Positions 52,171-62,858 of a stretch of 64,000 nucleotides of DNA are shown here, piece after piece. A program made the position numbers and the translations under genes. The notes beneath the pieces were generated by a model. That model made no database searches, was not told the DNA's origin, and was given only the letters and a program-made list of their open reading frames with translations. Source of the DNA: Mycobacterium numidiamassiliense (GTDB lineage Bacteria > Actinomycetota > Actinomycetes > Mycobacteriales > Mycobacteriaceae); the NCBI RefSeq assembly GCF_900157365.1, contig NZ_FUEZ01000003.1, positions 1,730,183-1,794,182 on the forward strand, in the 5' to 3' direction. Positions within the stretch are counted from its first letter, which is position 1. Each line of letters begins with the position of its first letter.

Positions 52171-53388
52171 ATGGCCTTTGGTGACGGTGCCGACGATGCC
52201 GCCCTGCAATCGGCGTGGGCGCAGTTCTGTGCGCAGTTGCAGCGCGCCGGTGAGCAGGTGTTCAAGGACGCCAACGACACCTCGGGTGCCCAGCGAGCCG
52301 ACGCCTTCCGCTTCCTGACCCAGAACCTCGGGCAGGCATTCGACCTGTCGCTCGAGACCCGCGACACCCGCTACCCGGTGCTGCACACGTTCTGCGGCCC
52401 CACCCGCAAGCTCGGCGGCGACTGCGCCGACTTCACTTACCAGCAGGCGTGGATCGACGGGCAGTCGACCTATCGGATTACTGGAAATCGCGGCACCGCA
52501 AGGTTTTTCAACGTCACGGTCCAGGGCGCCCGGGTACCGGGGCCGGGGGTGCTGCACGAGCCCTTCGGAGATACGCCGCAGGCCAATCTGATCGGCCACC
52601 AGCTCAGCATCGCCGACGACGGCAGTTTCGAGATCTACATCGGCGGAACGGAGCGGGGACCCAACTGGCTGCCCACCACCGCGGAATCACGAAAGCTGTT
52701 CATCCGTCAGGGATTCGACAGGTGGGGTGAACTTCCGGCGCAGCTGCGCATCGAGCGCATCGACATGGACTCCCCCAAGCCGCTGCCCAGCCCCGAGACC
52801 ATGATCGAGGCGATGGGCTGGGCCGGTGATTTCGTCACCGGCCTGATGTCGGACTGGCCCGAGTTCCCCTTCACCTATGGCGGTGTCGATGCCGAGCATC
52901 CCAATAGCTTTCCCGCCATTTTGAAGGCCGGCGCGACCGAAGCCGACCGCAAGCGCGGGCGCGCCGCCGCCAACATGTACTGGGAGCTCGCCCCCGACGA
53001 GGCGTTGATCGTCGAATTCGGCGCGCACGACGGGCTGTGGATGTTCACCAACATGGGTGCCTTCTTCAACAGCATGGACTATCTCTACCGCCCGGTGAGC
53101 TATACGCCGAGCCGCACCAAAATCGACGGCGACGGGCGCATCCGCCTGGTCATGGCGCACCGTGATCCGAACGTCCACAACTGGTTGGACACCCAGGGTT
53201 TCCGGCGGGGGAACCTGACCTACCGCCACATGCTCGAGGGCGAACCCGCCGTGCTGGACACCCGCGTGGTCCCCTACGACGAGCTCGCCCGAGAGCTGCC
53301 ACCGGATACCGCCATGGTGAGCGCCGCCGAGCGCAGTGCGGCGATGTGGGATCGATTCCACGGTATTCGGCGCAGATACGTCCTCTAG
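52171..53388 (+). CDS. DUF1214-domain protein
   Basis: 405 residues. The C-terminal half has RKLFIRQGFDRWGELPAQLR and a long beta-rich domain typical of DUF1214/DUF1254-type proteins; YRITGNRGTARFFNVTVQGA opens the central domain. No signal peptide. Function unknown; 12 bp after the TIM-barrel gene and overlapping the next gene by one base, so inside the operon. Confidence 0.78.
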   Translation: MAFGDGADDAALQSAWAQFCAQLQRAGEQVFKDANDTSGAQRADAFRFLTQNLGQAFDLSLETRDTRYPVLHTFCGPTRKLGGDCADFTYQQAWIDGQSTYRITGNRGTARFFNVTVQGARVPGPGVLHEPFGDTPQANLIGHQLSIADDGSFEIYIGGTERGPNWLPTTAESRKLFIRQGFDRWGELPAQLRIERIDMDSPKPLPSPETMIEAMGWAGDFVTGLMSDWPEFPFTYGGVDAEHPNSFPAILKAGATEADRKRGRAAANMYWELAPDEALIVEFGAHDGLWMFTNMGAFFNSMDYLYRPVSYTPSRTKIDGDGRIRLVMAHRDPNVHNWLDTQGFRRGNLTYRHMLEGEPAVLDTRVVPYDELARELPPDTAMVSAAERSAAMWDRFHGIRRRYVL

Positions 53389-54314
53389 TGTCAAAGATTG
53401 TGACCGAGATATCTGAGGATGGCCTGGCGGCATTGTCTGAGTTCTCCCTGTTATCCGAGAACGCCGAGCAGGCCGGTGTTGCCGGCCCGCTGCCTGAGGT
53501 CGAACGGGTCGAGACCGACACGCCGAACGGCAGAATCAGCGCGCTGCGCTGGGGCAGCACTTCCCCGCGGGTTGTCTTCTTCCACGGCGGCGGCCAGAAC
53601 GCACACACCTGGGACACCGTCATCGTCGGCCTTGGCGAGCCCGCGCTGGCGGTTGACCTCCCCGGACACGGCCATTCGGGCTGGCGCGAGGACGGTGATT
53701 ACTCGCCGCTGCACAACGCCGACGCCGTGGCGCCGGTGCTCCGGGAACACGCGCCCGATGCCGACCTCATCGTGGGCATGTCGTTGGGCGGGCTGACCGC
53801 GATCCGGGTGGGGGCCATCGCACCCGACCTGGTGCCCGAACTCGTTCTCGTCGACGTCACCCCGTCGGCGTTGCACCGGTATGCCGAGCTGACCACCGAG
53901 CAACAGGGCACGGTGGCGCTGGTCTCCGGCGAGCGCGAATTCCCCAGCTTCCAGGCCATCCTGGACCAGACCATCGCCGCGGCACCGCACCGCGAAGTCA
54001 AGGCGTTGCGACGGGGTGTCTTCCACAACTCCCGCCGGCTCGACAACGGGAACTGGGCGTGGCGCTACGACGCCATCCGGGCCGTCCCCAACTTCGACGA
54101 TTTGTGGGACGACGTCGACGCGTTGGGCGCACCCGTCACCCTGGTGCGCGGCGGCTCGTCGCCCTTCGTCACCGACGAGGATGCGGCCGAATTAGCCAGC
54201 CGCGCAAAGTATTTCCGCGAGGCGCAGGTCGTCGAGAATTCGGGGCATTCGGTGCAGAGCGACCAGCCCCGGGTGCTGATAGAACTGCTGCGCGGAGTGC
54301 TGGACGCGCGCTGA
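53388..54314 (+). CDS. Alpha/beta-hydrolase, Rv0045c-like esterase
   Basis: 308 residues from GTG 53388, whose G is the last base of the previous stop; GTG 53400 is an alternative. Landmarks: VVFFHGGGQNAHTWDTVI, VDLPGHGHSGW, nucleophile elbow VGMSLGGLTA, and His in NSGHSVQSDQPR. Closely follows Rv0045c, an esterase of the BphD/hydrolase type. Part of the same rightward run. Confidence 0.9.
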   Translation: MSKIVTEISEDGLAALSEFSLLSENAEQAGVAGPLPEVERVETDTPNGRISALRWGSTSPRVVFFHGGGQNAHTWDTVIVGLGEPALAVDLPGHGHSGWREDGDYSPLHNADAVAPVLREHAPDADLIVGMSLGGLTAIRVGAIAPDLVPELVLVDVTPSALHRYAELTTEQQGTVALVSGEREFPSFQAILDQTIAAAPHREVKALRRGVFHNSRRLDNGNWAWRYDAIRAVPNFDDLWDDVDALGAPVTLVRGGSSPFVTDEDAAELASRAKYFREAQVVENSGHSVQSDQPRVLIELLRGVLDAR

Positions 54315-54345
54315 GGCCGTTGCGGCGCTGGCCTACGGTGGTCAT

Positions 54346-55158
54346 ATGACCTCTGAGCGCCCCATCCGCATCGGTGTGCAACTGCAGCCTCAGCACGCCC
54401 CCCACTACCGCGACATCCGCGACGCCGTGCGCCGGTGCGAGGACCTCGGTGTGGACATCGCCTTCACCTGGGACCACTTCTTTCCGCTCTACGGTGATCC
54501 CGAGGGACCACACTTCGAATGCTGGACGGTGCTGGCGGCCTGGGCCGAGCAGACCTCACGGATCGAGTTCGGTGCGCTGGTGACGTGCAACTCCTACCGC
54601 AACCCGGAGCTGCTGGCCGATATGGCCCGCACCGTCGATCACATTTCCGACGGTCGGCTCATCCTCGGGATCGGATCGGGCTGGAAACACAAGGACTACG
54701 ACGAGTACGGCTACGAATTCGGTACGGCGGGCAGCCGGCTCGACGACCTGGCCGCCGCCTTCCCCCGCATCACCTCGCGGCTGGCCAAGCTCAACCCCGC
54801 GCCCACCCGCGACATCCCGATACTCATCGGCGGCAAGGGTCCGCGCAAGACGTTGCGACTGGTCGCCGTATACGGCGACATCTGGCACGGCTTCACCACG
54901 GTCGACACTTATCCGACCGCGGCGGCCGTACTGGACGAGCACTGTGCCGCCGTCGGACGCGACCCGGCCGACATCGAACGGTCCGCCGGTGTGGAGGACA
55001 ACAGCGGTGTCCGTCGCGGCGAAGGCATCGACGGGTTGATCGCGAACGCCGAAGGCCTCACCGCACTGGGCGTGACGCTGCTGACCATCGGCGTCAACGG
55101 TCCCGACTATGACCTGACGGCCGCCGAGGCGCTCTGCAAGTGGCGCGACGCACGCTGA
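54346..55158 (+). CDS. LLM-class F420-dependent oxidoreductase, Rv0044c-like
   Basis: 270 residues. RCEDLGVDIAFTWDHFFPLYGD, then TVDHISDGRLILGIGSGWKHKDYDEYGYEFGT and ILIGGKGPRKTLRLVA show an F420-type luciferase-like barrel. Begins 31 bp after the esterase; same pairing as Rv0045c-Rv0044c in M. tuberculosis. Substrate unknown. Confidence 0.9.
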   Translation: MTSERPIRIGVQLQPQHAPHYRDIRDAVRRCEDLGVDIAFTWDHFFPLYGDPEGPHFECWTVLAAWAEQTSRIEFGALVTCNSYRNPELLADMARTVDHISDGRLILGIGSGWKHKDYDEYGYEFGTAGSRLDDLAAAFPRITSRLAKLNPAPTRDIPILIGGKGPRKTLRLVAVYGDIWHGFTTVDTYPTAAAVLDEHCAAVGRDPADIERSAGVEDNSGVRRGEGIDGLIANAEGLTALGVTLLTIGVNGPDYDLTAAEALCKWRDAR

Positions 55159-55280
55159 GGCGCTCCGCTGGCGTTCGTCTGCGCTTCATCGGCTAAACAT
55201 CTAGAAGCAAGCGCGAAGTCATGAGAAACTTCTGAGCGCTAGTAGGCCAAGGCGGTTGGAGAGAGACTCTAGAAAAGCAG

Positions 55281-56021
55281 ATGCCCAAGAAATACGGGGT
55301 TAAAGAAAAAGACCTGGTGGTCTCCCACATCCTCAATCTGGTGCTGACCGGGAAGCTGCGCAGCGGTGACCGCGTCGACCGCAATGAAATCGCGATCGGC
55401 CTGGGCGTCAGTCGCGTGCCGATTCAAGAGGCGCTGGTCCAGCTGGAACACGACGGCATCGTGTCGACCCGCTATCACCGCGGCGCGTTCGTCGAACGGT
55501 TCGACGAGGCCACCGTCCTCGAACATCACGAACTCGACGGCATGCTCAACGGCATCGCGTCGGCGCGGGCATCGGCCAACCCGACACCCCGAATCCTGGG
55601 CCACCTCGATGCCCTCATGCGTTCGCTTCGCGCTGCCAAGGATTCTCGCGCGTTCGCCGAAATCGCCGGTGAATACCGGCGCACCGTGAACGACGAGTAT
55701 GCGGGGCCGCGGCTGAACGCCCTGCTGCGCGCTTCGGAAAACCTGATCCCCCGCATGTTCTGGATGACCTACCAGACCAACGTCGACGAATTGTTGCCCT
55801 TCTACGAGGACGAGACCAGCGCAATACGACGGCGCGACCCCACGGCAGCGCAGGCCGCGTGCGTGGGCCGCTCGCATGTGATGGCCCAGACCATGCTGGC
55901 TGAGCTGTTCCGCCGCAGGGTGTTCAGCGCACCGCACGACGTCCGCCACGTGGTCGGCGCGCCTCCTCATGCTCTCGCCGCCGCGGATGCACTGCGCAGC
56001 GCGCCATCGATCGCAATCTGA
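55281..56021 (+). CDS. GntR-family transcriptional regulator (Rv0043c-like)
   Basis: 246 residues. N-terminal winged helix: [20 protein letters not shown], then [32 protein letters not shown]; the C-terminal all-helical FCD domain has the metal/ligand His and Asp pattern (HHELDG, later HVMAQTML). Likely senses a small organic acid. Own promoter in the 122-bp gap upstream, with AGAA-AC-TTCT near 55224. Confidence 0.92.
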   Translation: MPKKYGVKEKDLVVSHILNLVLTGKLRSGDRVDRNEIAIGLGVSRVPIQEALVQLEHDGIVSTRYHRGAFVERFDEATVLEHHELDGMLNGIASARASANPTPRILGHLDALMRSLRAAKDSRAFAEIAGEYRRTVNDEYAGPRLNALLRASENLIPRMFWMTYQTNVDELLPFYEDETSAIRRRDPTAAQAACVGRSHVMAQTMLAELFRRRVFSAPHDVRHVVGAPPHALAAADALRSAPSIAI

Positions 56022-56070
56022 TAGACCGCTAGACGGGACGAGCCGCCGGACAGCCGATACGGTATCGGTG

Positions 56071-57888
56071 ATGAGTGTGCGCGAAGGCCCGCGCGCGACG
56101 CGCGGCGCAAAGCTACTCGGACTGGCCGCGACGATTCTGATCGTGTGCGGCCTGGCGATGGTCGCACCCACGGGACTTGCGCACGCGGACCGAAACCAAT
56201 GTGCGCCCGCCGGTGCGAACGGCGCGACCGCGCTCCCCAAGGACCTGACCACCACCGCGGGCCTCGGCCATGACGACAACAACACGACAGCATCCGTCGA
56301 GCCACTCAGCGCGGTGGACGACTCGACACTCGGACTGCAGGACCCGGGTGTCCTGACCGTCGGCACACTGTCTGATGCGCCGCCGTCCGTCTGTGTCAAC
56401 GCCACCGGAACCTTCAGCGGTTTCGACAATCAGCTGCTGCTCGCCATCGCGAAAAAGCTGGGCTTACAAGTCCGCTTCGTCAGCACGGACTTCTCCGCGC
56501 TGCTCGCCCAGGTGGCGTCCCGGCGCTTCGACGTCGGCTCGGCATCGGTGAAAGCGACTGCCGCACGGCGCCACACCGTCTCGTTTACCAACGGCTACGA
56601 CTTCGGCTATTACGCGCTGGTGGTCCCGACCGGATCGCCGATCAAAAATTTCAGCGACCTGGCCGACGGGCAGCGGATCGGGGTCGTGCAGGGCACCGTC
56701 GAGGAGTCGTACGTCGTCGGCGACCTGCATCTGCAACCGGTGAAATATCCCGGTTTCGCCACCGTGTACGCCAACCTCAAGACACGCCAGATCGACGCGT
56801 GGGTGGCCCCGGCGTCGCTGGCGGCCAACCTGATGAAGCCGGGAGACCCGGTGGCCGTTGTCGCCAACGCCTTCACCCCGGGTGACTTCGTCGCCTACGC
56901 GGTCGCCAAGGACAACCCGTCGCTGCTCGCCGCGCTGAACTCGGGGCTGGACGCTGTCATCGCCGACGGCACCTGGGCGCAGCTGTACTCCGAATGGGTT
57001 CCCCGGCCGCTACCGCCGGGCTGGAAGCCCGGGTCGAAAGCCGCGCCGTACCCGACATTGCCGGACTTCGCCGCGGTCGCCGCAAGCCACCACCACGATG
57101 CGCCGGGTCCCACGGCGCCGAAATCCCTTCTGGCGCAACTGGGTGATCAGTTTTTCGACTGGAACCTGTACCGGGAAGCCGTCCCTGCTCTGCTGATGAC
57201 GGGGCTGCCCAACACGTTGATCCTGGCCAACAGCGCCCTCGCGATCGGGCTGGTGTTGGGCATGGGGCTGGCCATCGCCGGGATGGCGAAGGCCCGGTGG
57301 CTGCGCTGGCCGGCTCGGGTCTATACCGATATCTTCCGGGGTCTACCCGAAGTGGTGATCATCCTCATCGTCGGGATGGGCATCGGTCCGTTGGTGGGCG
57401 GGCTGACGAACAACAATCCCTATCCGTTGGGCATCGCCGCGCTGGGGTTGATGGCAAGCGCCTACATCGGCGAGATTCTGCGCTCGGGAATCCAGAGTGT
57501 GGATGCCGGACAACTGGAAGCCGCCCGGGCATTGGGGTTCAGCTATCCGGCAGCGATGCGGCTGGTGGTCGTGCCGCAGGGAATTCGGCGGGTGCTGCCC
57601 GCGCTCGTGAATCAGGCCATCGCGCTGTTGAAGGGTTCGGCACTGGTGTACTTCCTAGGTCTGGTCGCCCAGGAGCGTGAGCTCTTCCAGGTGGGCCGGG
57701 ACCTCAACGCGCAGACGGGCAATCTATCGCCGTTGGTGGCCGCCGGCCTGTTCTACCTGCTATTGACCGTCCCATTAACGCATTTGGTGAACTACATCGA
57801 CGTCCGGCTGCGACGCGGCAGTCCCCGGGGCGGGAAGGACGAACCTGCCGAGATCGTCGCGTCCACCTTCAGCCAGGGGCTCGTGTGA
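56071..57888 (+). CDS. Amino-acid ABC transporter, substrate-binding and permease domains fused
   Basis: 605 residues from ATG 56071. Signal-peptide-like helix ~14-37 ending AHAD; periplasmic binding protein family 3 ~85-310 (GFDNQLLLAIAKKLGLQVRF, then FSALLAQVASRRFDVGSAS); linker; permease ~360-590 with the EAA loop QLEAARALGFSYPAAMRLVV. Captures a polar amino acid and moves it through the membrane with the ATPase encoded next (GTGA overlap). The fused layout is known for some actinobacteria and firmicutes. Confidence 0.92.
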   Translation: MSVREGPRATRGAKLLGLAATILIVCGLAMVAPTGLAHADRNQCAPAGANGATALPKDLTTTAGLGHDDNNTTASVEPLSAVDDSTLGLQDPGVLTVGTLSDAPPSVCVNATGTFSGFDNQLLLAIAKKLGLQVRFVSTDFSALLAQVASRRFDVGSASVKATAARRHTVSFTNGYDFGYYALVVPTGSPIKNFSDLADGQRIGVVQGTVEESYVVGDLHLQPVKYPGFATVYANLKTRQIDAWVAPASLAANLMKPGDPVAVVANAFTPGDFVAYAVAKDNPSLLAALNSGLDAVIADGTWAQLYSEWVPRPLPPGWKPGSKAAPYPTLPDFAAVAASHHHDAPGPTAPKSLLAQLGDQFFDWNLYREAVPALLMTGLPNTLILANSALAIGLVLGMGLAIAGMAKARWLRWPARVYTDIFRGLPEVVIILIVGMGIGPLVGGLTNNNPYPLGIAALGLMASAYIGEILRSGIQSVDAGQLEAARALGFSYPAAMRLVVVPQGIRRVLPALVNQAIALLKGSALVYFLGLVAQERELFQVGRDLNAQTGNLSPLVAAGLFYLLLTVPLTHLVNYIDVRLRRGSPRGGKDEPAEIVASTFSQGLV

Positions 57889-58634
57889 TCGCGGACTCCG
57901 TGGGGCGCACATCAGTATCGTTGGAAGGCAAAGACATTCACCAAACCCTGGGTGGGAACAAGGTGCTTCGCGGCGTCGATATCCAAGCCCCCGCGGGCAG
58001 TACGGTGGCCGTGATCGGGCCGTCCGGCTCGGGCAAGTCGACGTTGCTGCGTACCCTGAACCGCCTCAACGAACCCGACAGCGGAGACATCCTGCTGGAC
58101 GGAAAGTCGGTGCTGCAGGACGATCCCGCCGAGCTCCGCCAGCGCATCGGGATGGTCTTCCAGCATTACAACCTGTTCCCCCATCTGAGCATTCTCAAAA
58201 ACGTAGCGCTGGCGCCGCGTAAGTTGCTGGGCCTGTCCAACGACGCCGCCCGGGAGGTCGCGCTGAGTCACCTGGACCGAGTTGGGCTGAAGCACAAGGC
58301 CGATGCCCGCCCCGCCATGCTCTCCGGTGGCCAGCAACAACGCGTCGCGATCGCCCGCGCGCTGGCCATGGCACCGCAGGTGATGTTCTTCGACGAAGCG
58401 ACAGCCGCGCTCGATCCCGAGATGGTCAAGGGAGCCCTGAAGCTCATCGCCGACCTCGGCGCCGGCGGCATGACCATGGTGGTGGTCACCCATGAAATGG
58501 GATTCGCCCGCTCGGCGTCGGACGCGGTCGTATTCATGGATCAAGGCAAAGTGGTGGAAAGCGGTCCTCCGGAGCAGATATTCGAAGCGGCTAAAACCGA
58601 TCGCCTGCAGCGCTTCCTGTCCCAAGTGCTGTAA
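57885..58634 (+). CDS. Amino-acid ABC transporter ATP-binding protein (GlnQ-like)
   Basis: 249 residues. Walker A GPSGSGKST, Q-loop MVFQHYNLFPHL, signature LSGGQQQRVAIARALAM, Walker B VMFFDEATAALDPE, and H-loop TMVVVTHEMGFAR. Powers the fused binding/permease protein; GTG start overlaps its stop. Complete and likely active. Confidence 0.95.
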   Translation: MIADSVGRTSVSLEGKDIHQTLGGNKVLRGVDIQAPAGSTVAVIGPSGSGKSTLLRTLNRLNEPDSGDILLDGKSVLQDDPAELRQRIGMVFQHYNLFPHLSILKNVALAPRKLLGLSNDAAREVALSHLDRVGLKHKADARPAMLSGGQQQRVAIARALAMAPQVMFFDEATAALDPEMVKGALKLIADLGAGGMTMVVVTHEMGFARSASDAVVFMDQGKVVESGPPEQIFEAAKTDRLQRFLSQVL

Positions 58635-58699
58635 TGGCGGAGAATTAGTCGCCGATAGCTACCTTGTACGTCGCGCATATCGGGCTAGACTGCCGACTT

Positions 58700-59200
58700 A
58701 TGGCGGACAGCGAATCCACCGCAACCGATGTGAACGAGCTTGCGGAAGGCTTACACCGTGCGCTGGCCAAACTGTCCTCCATATTGCGCCGCGGCGACCC
58801 CAGCGGGGTCGTCGCCGGCGAATTGACCTTGGCGCAGCTGTCGATTCTCGTCACCCTGCTCGATCAGGGCCCGATACGGATGACCGACCTGGCCGCACAC
58901 GAACGGGTGCGCACTCCCACCACTACCGTGGCGATCCGCCGGCTGGAAAAGGTCGGGCTGGTGAAGCGCTCGCGCGATCCCTCTGACCTGCGAGCCGTGC
59001 TGGTCGACATCACCCCGCGCGGGCGGGCTGTTCACGGCGAATCTCAGGCCAACCGGTTCGCCGCCCTGGCCGCGATGCTCAGCCAACTCCCCGAGTCCGA
59101 CCTGAACACCCTGACCGAGGCCCTGGCACCGCTGCAGCGCCTGGCCGCGGGTGAGCCGACATCCGGCCCGGCCGGCGAACCCGCGCGCAAGCAGGCGTGA
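58700..59200 (+). CDS. MarR-family transcriptional regulator (Rv0042c-like)
   Basis: 166 residues from ATG 58700 (MADSESTATDVNELAEGLHR); the frame reaches 58664. Winged helix RMTDLAAHERVRTPTTTVAI, then RRLEKVGLVKRSRDPSDLRAVLVDITPRGR. 65 bp after the transporter ATPase. Positioned two genes from leuS as in M. tuberculosis; ligand unknown. Confidence 0.92.
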   Translation: MADSESTATDVNELAEGLHRALAKLSSILRRGDPSGVVAGELTLAQLSILVTLLDQGPIRMTDLAAHERVRTPTTTVAIRRLEKVGLVKRSRDPSDLRAVLVDITPRGRAVHGESQANRFAALAAMLSQLPESDLNTLTEALAPLQRLAAGEPTSGPAGEPARKQA

Positions 59201-59248
59201 AAGTAGCTCACCTCCAACGACATTGGCTGGTCTCGTAGACTGAGGCAC

Positions 59249-59917
59249 ATGCCAACTGCACTCATCACGGGCGCCAGCGGCGGTATCGGCTCCGCCATCG
59301 CTGCGGCGCTGGCCCCGTCGCACAGCCTGCTGCTGGCCGGTCGGCCCTCTGATCGGCTCGACGCCGTCGCGCTGCGGCACGACGCCACGACGTTTCCGCT
59401 TGACCTGACCGATACGGACTCGTTCGAATCCAGTTGCGAGATCGTCGACGAACTCGATGTGCTGGTACACAACGCGGGGCTGTCTATCCCCGGCCATGTC
59501 GATGAGTCGGACATCAATGAGTGGCGCGCCACCTTCGCCGTGAATGTTTTTGGGCCCGTGGCTCTTACCCTGGCACTGCTGCCCGCCCTGCGCAGCGCCC
59601 GCGGCCGGGTGGTGTTCATCAACTCCGGCGCAGGGCGCGCCGCCTCGCCGGGCATGGCTTCCTATTCGGCCAGCAAGTTCGCGCTGCGCGCATTCGCCGA
59701 CTCGTTGCGCGACGACGAGCCCCAGCTGCGGGTGACCACCATCTACCCGGGCCGCACCGACACCGAGATGCAGCGTGAACTCGTCGCATTCGAGGGTGGC
59801 GAATACGACGCCGCCAAATTCTTGCGGCCCGAGACGGTGGCGGCGGCGGTCGCCAATGCGGTGGCCACACCGCGCGACGGGCATCTGCACGAGGTGGTGC
59901 TGCGGCCGGGACGGTGA
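59249..59917 (+). CDS. Short-chain dehydrogenase/reductase
   Basis: 222 residues. TGASGGIG at 7-14, NAG at LVHNAGLSIPG, catalytic Ser in FINSGAG, YxxxK in MASYSASKFALRA, and PGRTDTEM after the active site. Classical SDR reducing a ketone or oxidising an alcohol. Its stop is 7 bp from the convergent leuS stop, leaving no room for separate terminators. Confidence 0.92.
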   Translation: MPTALITGASGGIGSAIAAALAPSHSLLLAGRPSDRLDAVALRHDATTFPLDLTDTDSFESSCEIVDELDVLVHNAGLSIPGHVDESDINEWRATFAVNVFGPVALTLALLPALRSARGRVVFINSGAGRAASPGMASYSASKFALRAFADSLRDDEPQLRVTTIYPGRTDTEMQRELVAFEGGEYDAAKFLRPETVAAAVANAVATPRDGHLHEVVLRPGR

Positions 59918-59924
59918 GGAGTCC

Positions 59925-62858
59925 TCAGACGACGAGGTTGACCAGCCGGCCGGCAACCACGATCACCTTGCGCGGAGTGGCACCGGCCAGGAAGGCCTGG
60001 ACCTTTTCGTCAGCCAGCGCTGCGGCTTTCAGCGCGTCCTGGTCGGCATCGGCGGCCACCACCACCCGTCCACGCACCTTGCCGTTGACCTGCACCGGGT
60101 ATTCGACGGTGTCGTCGACCAGGTAGGCGGGGTCGGCCTGCGGGAACGGGCCGTGCGCCAACGAGGTCGTGTGCCCGAGCCGCAGCCACAGCTCCTCTGC
60201 CATATGCGGGGCCAGCGGTGCCAGCAGCAGCACCAGCGGCTCGACCGCGGCGCGCGGTACCGAATCTCGATGCGCCTTGGTGAGGTGGTTCGTGTATTCG
60301 ATCAGCTTGGCCGCCGCGGTGTTATTGCGCAGTGCCGCATAGTCTTCCGCCACCCCGGCAATCGTGCGGTGCAGCACCCGCAGGGTTTCGGCGTCCAGCT
60401 CCTGCGACCCGTCGACATCGGTGACCCGGGTATTACCGGTGTTCTCGTCGACCACCAGTCGCCACACCCGCTGCAAGAAACGATGCGCGCCGACAACGTC
60501 TTTGGTCGCCCACGGCCGAGAGGCCTCCAACGGACCCATCGACATCTCGTAGACCCGCAGCGTGTCCGCTCCGTATTCGTCGCAGATCTCGTCGGGTGAG
60601 ATCGAATTCTTCAGGCTCTTACCGATTTTCCCGAATTCCTGGAAGACCTCGACCTCGCCGTCGGGGCTCAGGTAGACAAAGCCTTCGCCCCGTTCGACCA
60701 CTTGATCGGCCGGCACGTACGACCCGCGGGCATCGGTGTAGGCAAAAGCCTGAATGTAGCCCTGGTTGATCAGCCTGCGGTAGGGCTCCCGCGATGTGAC
60801 GTGTCCGAGGTCGTAGAGCACCTTGTGCCAGAACCTCGAATACAGCAGGTGCAGCACCGCATGCTCAGCACCTCCGACGTACAAATCGACGCCGCCGGGA
60901 TCCTGCGGACCGTGCTCGGCGGGCCGCGGGCCCATCCAGTAGGCCTCATTCTCCTTGCCGCAGAACCGTTCTGAGTTGTGCGGATCGGTGTAGCGCAGTT
61001 CATACCAGGAGCTGCCCGCCCACTGGGGCATCACGTTGGTGTCGCGGGTGTAGGGCTTGAGGCCGTCGCCCAGATCCAGCTCGACGTGCACCCACTCGGC
61101 GGCCTTGGCCAGCGGCGGCGACGGCTCGCTGGACGCGTCGTCGGGGTCGAACAACACCGGCGAGTAGTCGGGCACGTCGGGCAGCTCGACCGGCAGCGCG
61201 GCGTCGTCGAGGGCGTGGGCGCGTCCGTCGCTGTCGTAGACGATCGGAAACGGCTCACCCCAATACCGTTGACGCGCGAAAAGCCAATCACGCAGCTTGA
61301 ATTCGATGCGGGCCCGGCCGCGGCCCTCGGACTCCAGGCGGGCGGTGATCGCTTCCTTGGCTGTGGCGACGTCCATCCCGTCGAGGTAGCCGGAGTTCAC
61401 CAGCACCCCGTCGCCCGTGTGCGCAGACTCCGAAATATCGCCGCCGACAATGACTTCCACGATCGGCAGGTGGAATTCCTTGGCGAAATCCCAGTCCCGC
61501 TGATCGTGGCCCGGAACCGCCATGATCGCGCCGGTGCCGTATCCGGCCAGCACGTAGTCGGCGATGAAGATCGGCACCGGTTTGCCATTGGCCGGGTTGA
61601 TCGCGTGACTGCCGAGGAAGACACCCGTCTTCTGCTTGCTCTCCTGCCGCTCGAGGTCTGACTTCGCGGCGATGGCGCGACGGTAGGCGGCGACGGCATC
61701 CGCCGGTGTCGCCGCACCGTAGGTCCAACCGGGGTTCACCGCGTCGGGCCAAGCCGCGGCGACGAGCTCGTCGACCAGCTCGTGTTCGGGCGCCAAAACC
61801 AGGTAGGTGGCGCCGAACAGGGTGTCGGGGCGGGGGGTGAATACCTCGATATCGACCTGCGCGCCGGCCCGCTCGCCCTGGGCTACGGTCGCCGAGAACA
61901 ACGCCTCCGCCCCGGTGGAACGCCCGATCCAGTTGCGCTGCATGGTCTTGACCTTCTCGGGCCAGTCCAGCAGGTCAAGGTCGTCAAGCAGCCGGTCGGA
62001 GTAGGCGGTGATGCGCATCATCCACTGCCGCAATCGTTTCCGGAACACCGGGAAGTTGCCGCGATCGCTGCGGCCGTCAGAGGTGACCTCTTCGTTGGCC
62101 AACACCGTGCCCAGCCCCGGACACCAGTTCACCATCGAATCCGCCCGGTAGACCAGCCGGTGGCCGTCGACCACATCAGCCCGCTCCCCCGCCGACAGCT
62201 TCGCCCAGTCCCGGCCGTCGTCGAGACGACGGGTGCCGGAATCGAATTCGGCGATCAGCTCGGCGATCGGGCGCGCCTTGTTGGCCGCGGTGTCGAACCA
62301 TGCGTTGTAGATCTGCAGGAAGATCCACTGCGTCCACTTGTAGAACTCGACGTCGGTGGTCGAGAAGCTGCGCCGACTGTCGTGTCCAAGGCCCAGCCGG
62401 CTCAGCTGGCGCCGGAAATTGACGATGTTGGCTTCGGTTCGGGTGCGCGGGTGGGTGCCAGTTTGCACGGCATATTGCTCGGCGGGCAGGCCGAATGCGT
62501 CAAACCCCAGCGCGTGCAGCACATTACGGCCATTCATGCGGAAATAGCGGGCGTATACATCGGTGGCGATGTAGCCCAGCGGGTGCCCGACGTGCAGCCC
62601 GTCGCCGGACGGATAGGGAAACATGTCCTGCACAAACAGCTTGTCGTCGGGAACGGCGGTGCCATCCGTGGGAGCCAGCGAGCCGACCGGGTTGGGCACG
62701 TTGAACGTTCCGAGCCGGGCCCAGTTGTGCTGCCAGGTGTCCTCAATGCTGCCTGCCAGTTCCGCGGTGTAGCGGTGCGGCGGCGCATCGGAGTCCGTCT
62801 GAGCGGCCCCAAAGGTCTCGGCACTGCTCCGCGGCGCGGTAGTCGGGGAATCGGTCAC
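59925..62858 (-). CDS. leuS: Leucyl-tRNA synthetase
   Basis: 977 residues from GTG 62858 (then [10 protein letters not shown]), close to the ~969 of M. tuberculosis; the frame continues to 62927. HIGH motif as [20 protein letters not shown]1 editing domain with [26 protein letters not shown] motif as [10 protein letters not shown]. Charges tRNA-Leu and edits mischarged residues. Divergent from the antigen gene with a 187-bp gap. Confidence 0.97.
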   Translation of the reverse strand: MTDSPTTAPRSSAETFGAAQTDSDAPPHRYTAELAGSIEDTWQHNWARLGTFNVPNPVGSLAPTDGTAVPDDKLFVQDMFPYPSGDGLHVGHPLGYIATDVYARYFRMNGRNVLHALGFDAFGLPAEQYAVQTGTHPRTRTEANIVNFRRQLSRLGLGHDSRRSFSTTDVEFYKWTQWIFLQIYNAWFDTAANKARPIAELIAEFDSGTRRLDDGRDWAKLSAGERADVVDGHRLVYRADSMVNWCPGLGTVLANEEVTSDGRSDRGNFPVFRKRLRQWMMRITAYSDRLLDDLDLLDWPEKVKTMQRNWIGRSTGAEALFSATVAQGERAGAQVDIEVFTPRPDTLFGATYLVLAPEHELVDELVAAAWPDAVNPGWTYGAATPADAVAAYRRAIAAKSDLERQESKQKTGVFLGSHAINPANGKPVPIFIADYVLAGYGTGAIMAVPGHDQRDWDFAKEFHLPIVEVIVGGDISESAHTGDGVLVNSGYLDGMDVATAKEAITARLESEGRGRARIEFKLRDWLFARQRYWGEPFPIVYDSDGRAHALDDAALPVELPDVPDYSPVLFDPDDASSEPSPPLAKAAEWVHVELDLGDGLKPYTRDTNVMPQWAGSSWYELRYTDPHNSERFCGKENEAYWMGPRPAEHGPQDPGGVDLYVGGAEHAVLHLLYSRFWHKVLYDLGHVTSREPYRRLINQGYIQAFAYTDARGSYVPADQVVERGEGFVYLSPDGEVEVFQEFGKIGKSLKNSISPDEICDEYGADTLRVYEMSMGPLEASRPWATKDVVGAHRFLQRVWRLVVDENTGNTRVTDVDGSQELDAETLRVLHRTIAGVAEDYAALRNNTAAAKLIEYTNHLTKAHRDSVPRAAVEPLVLLLAPLAPHMAEELWLRLGHTTSLAHGPFPQADPAYLVDDTVEYPVQVNGKVRGRVVVAADADQDALKAAALADEKVQAFLAGATPRKVIVVAGRLVNLVV

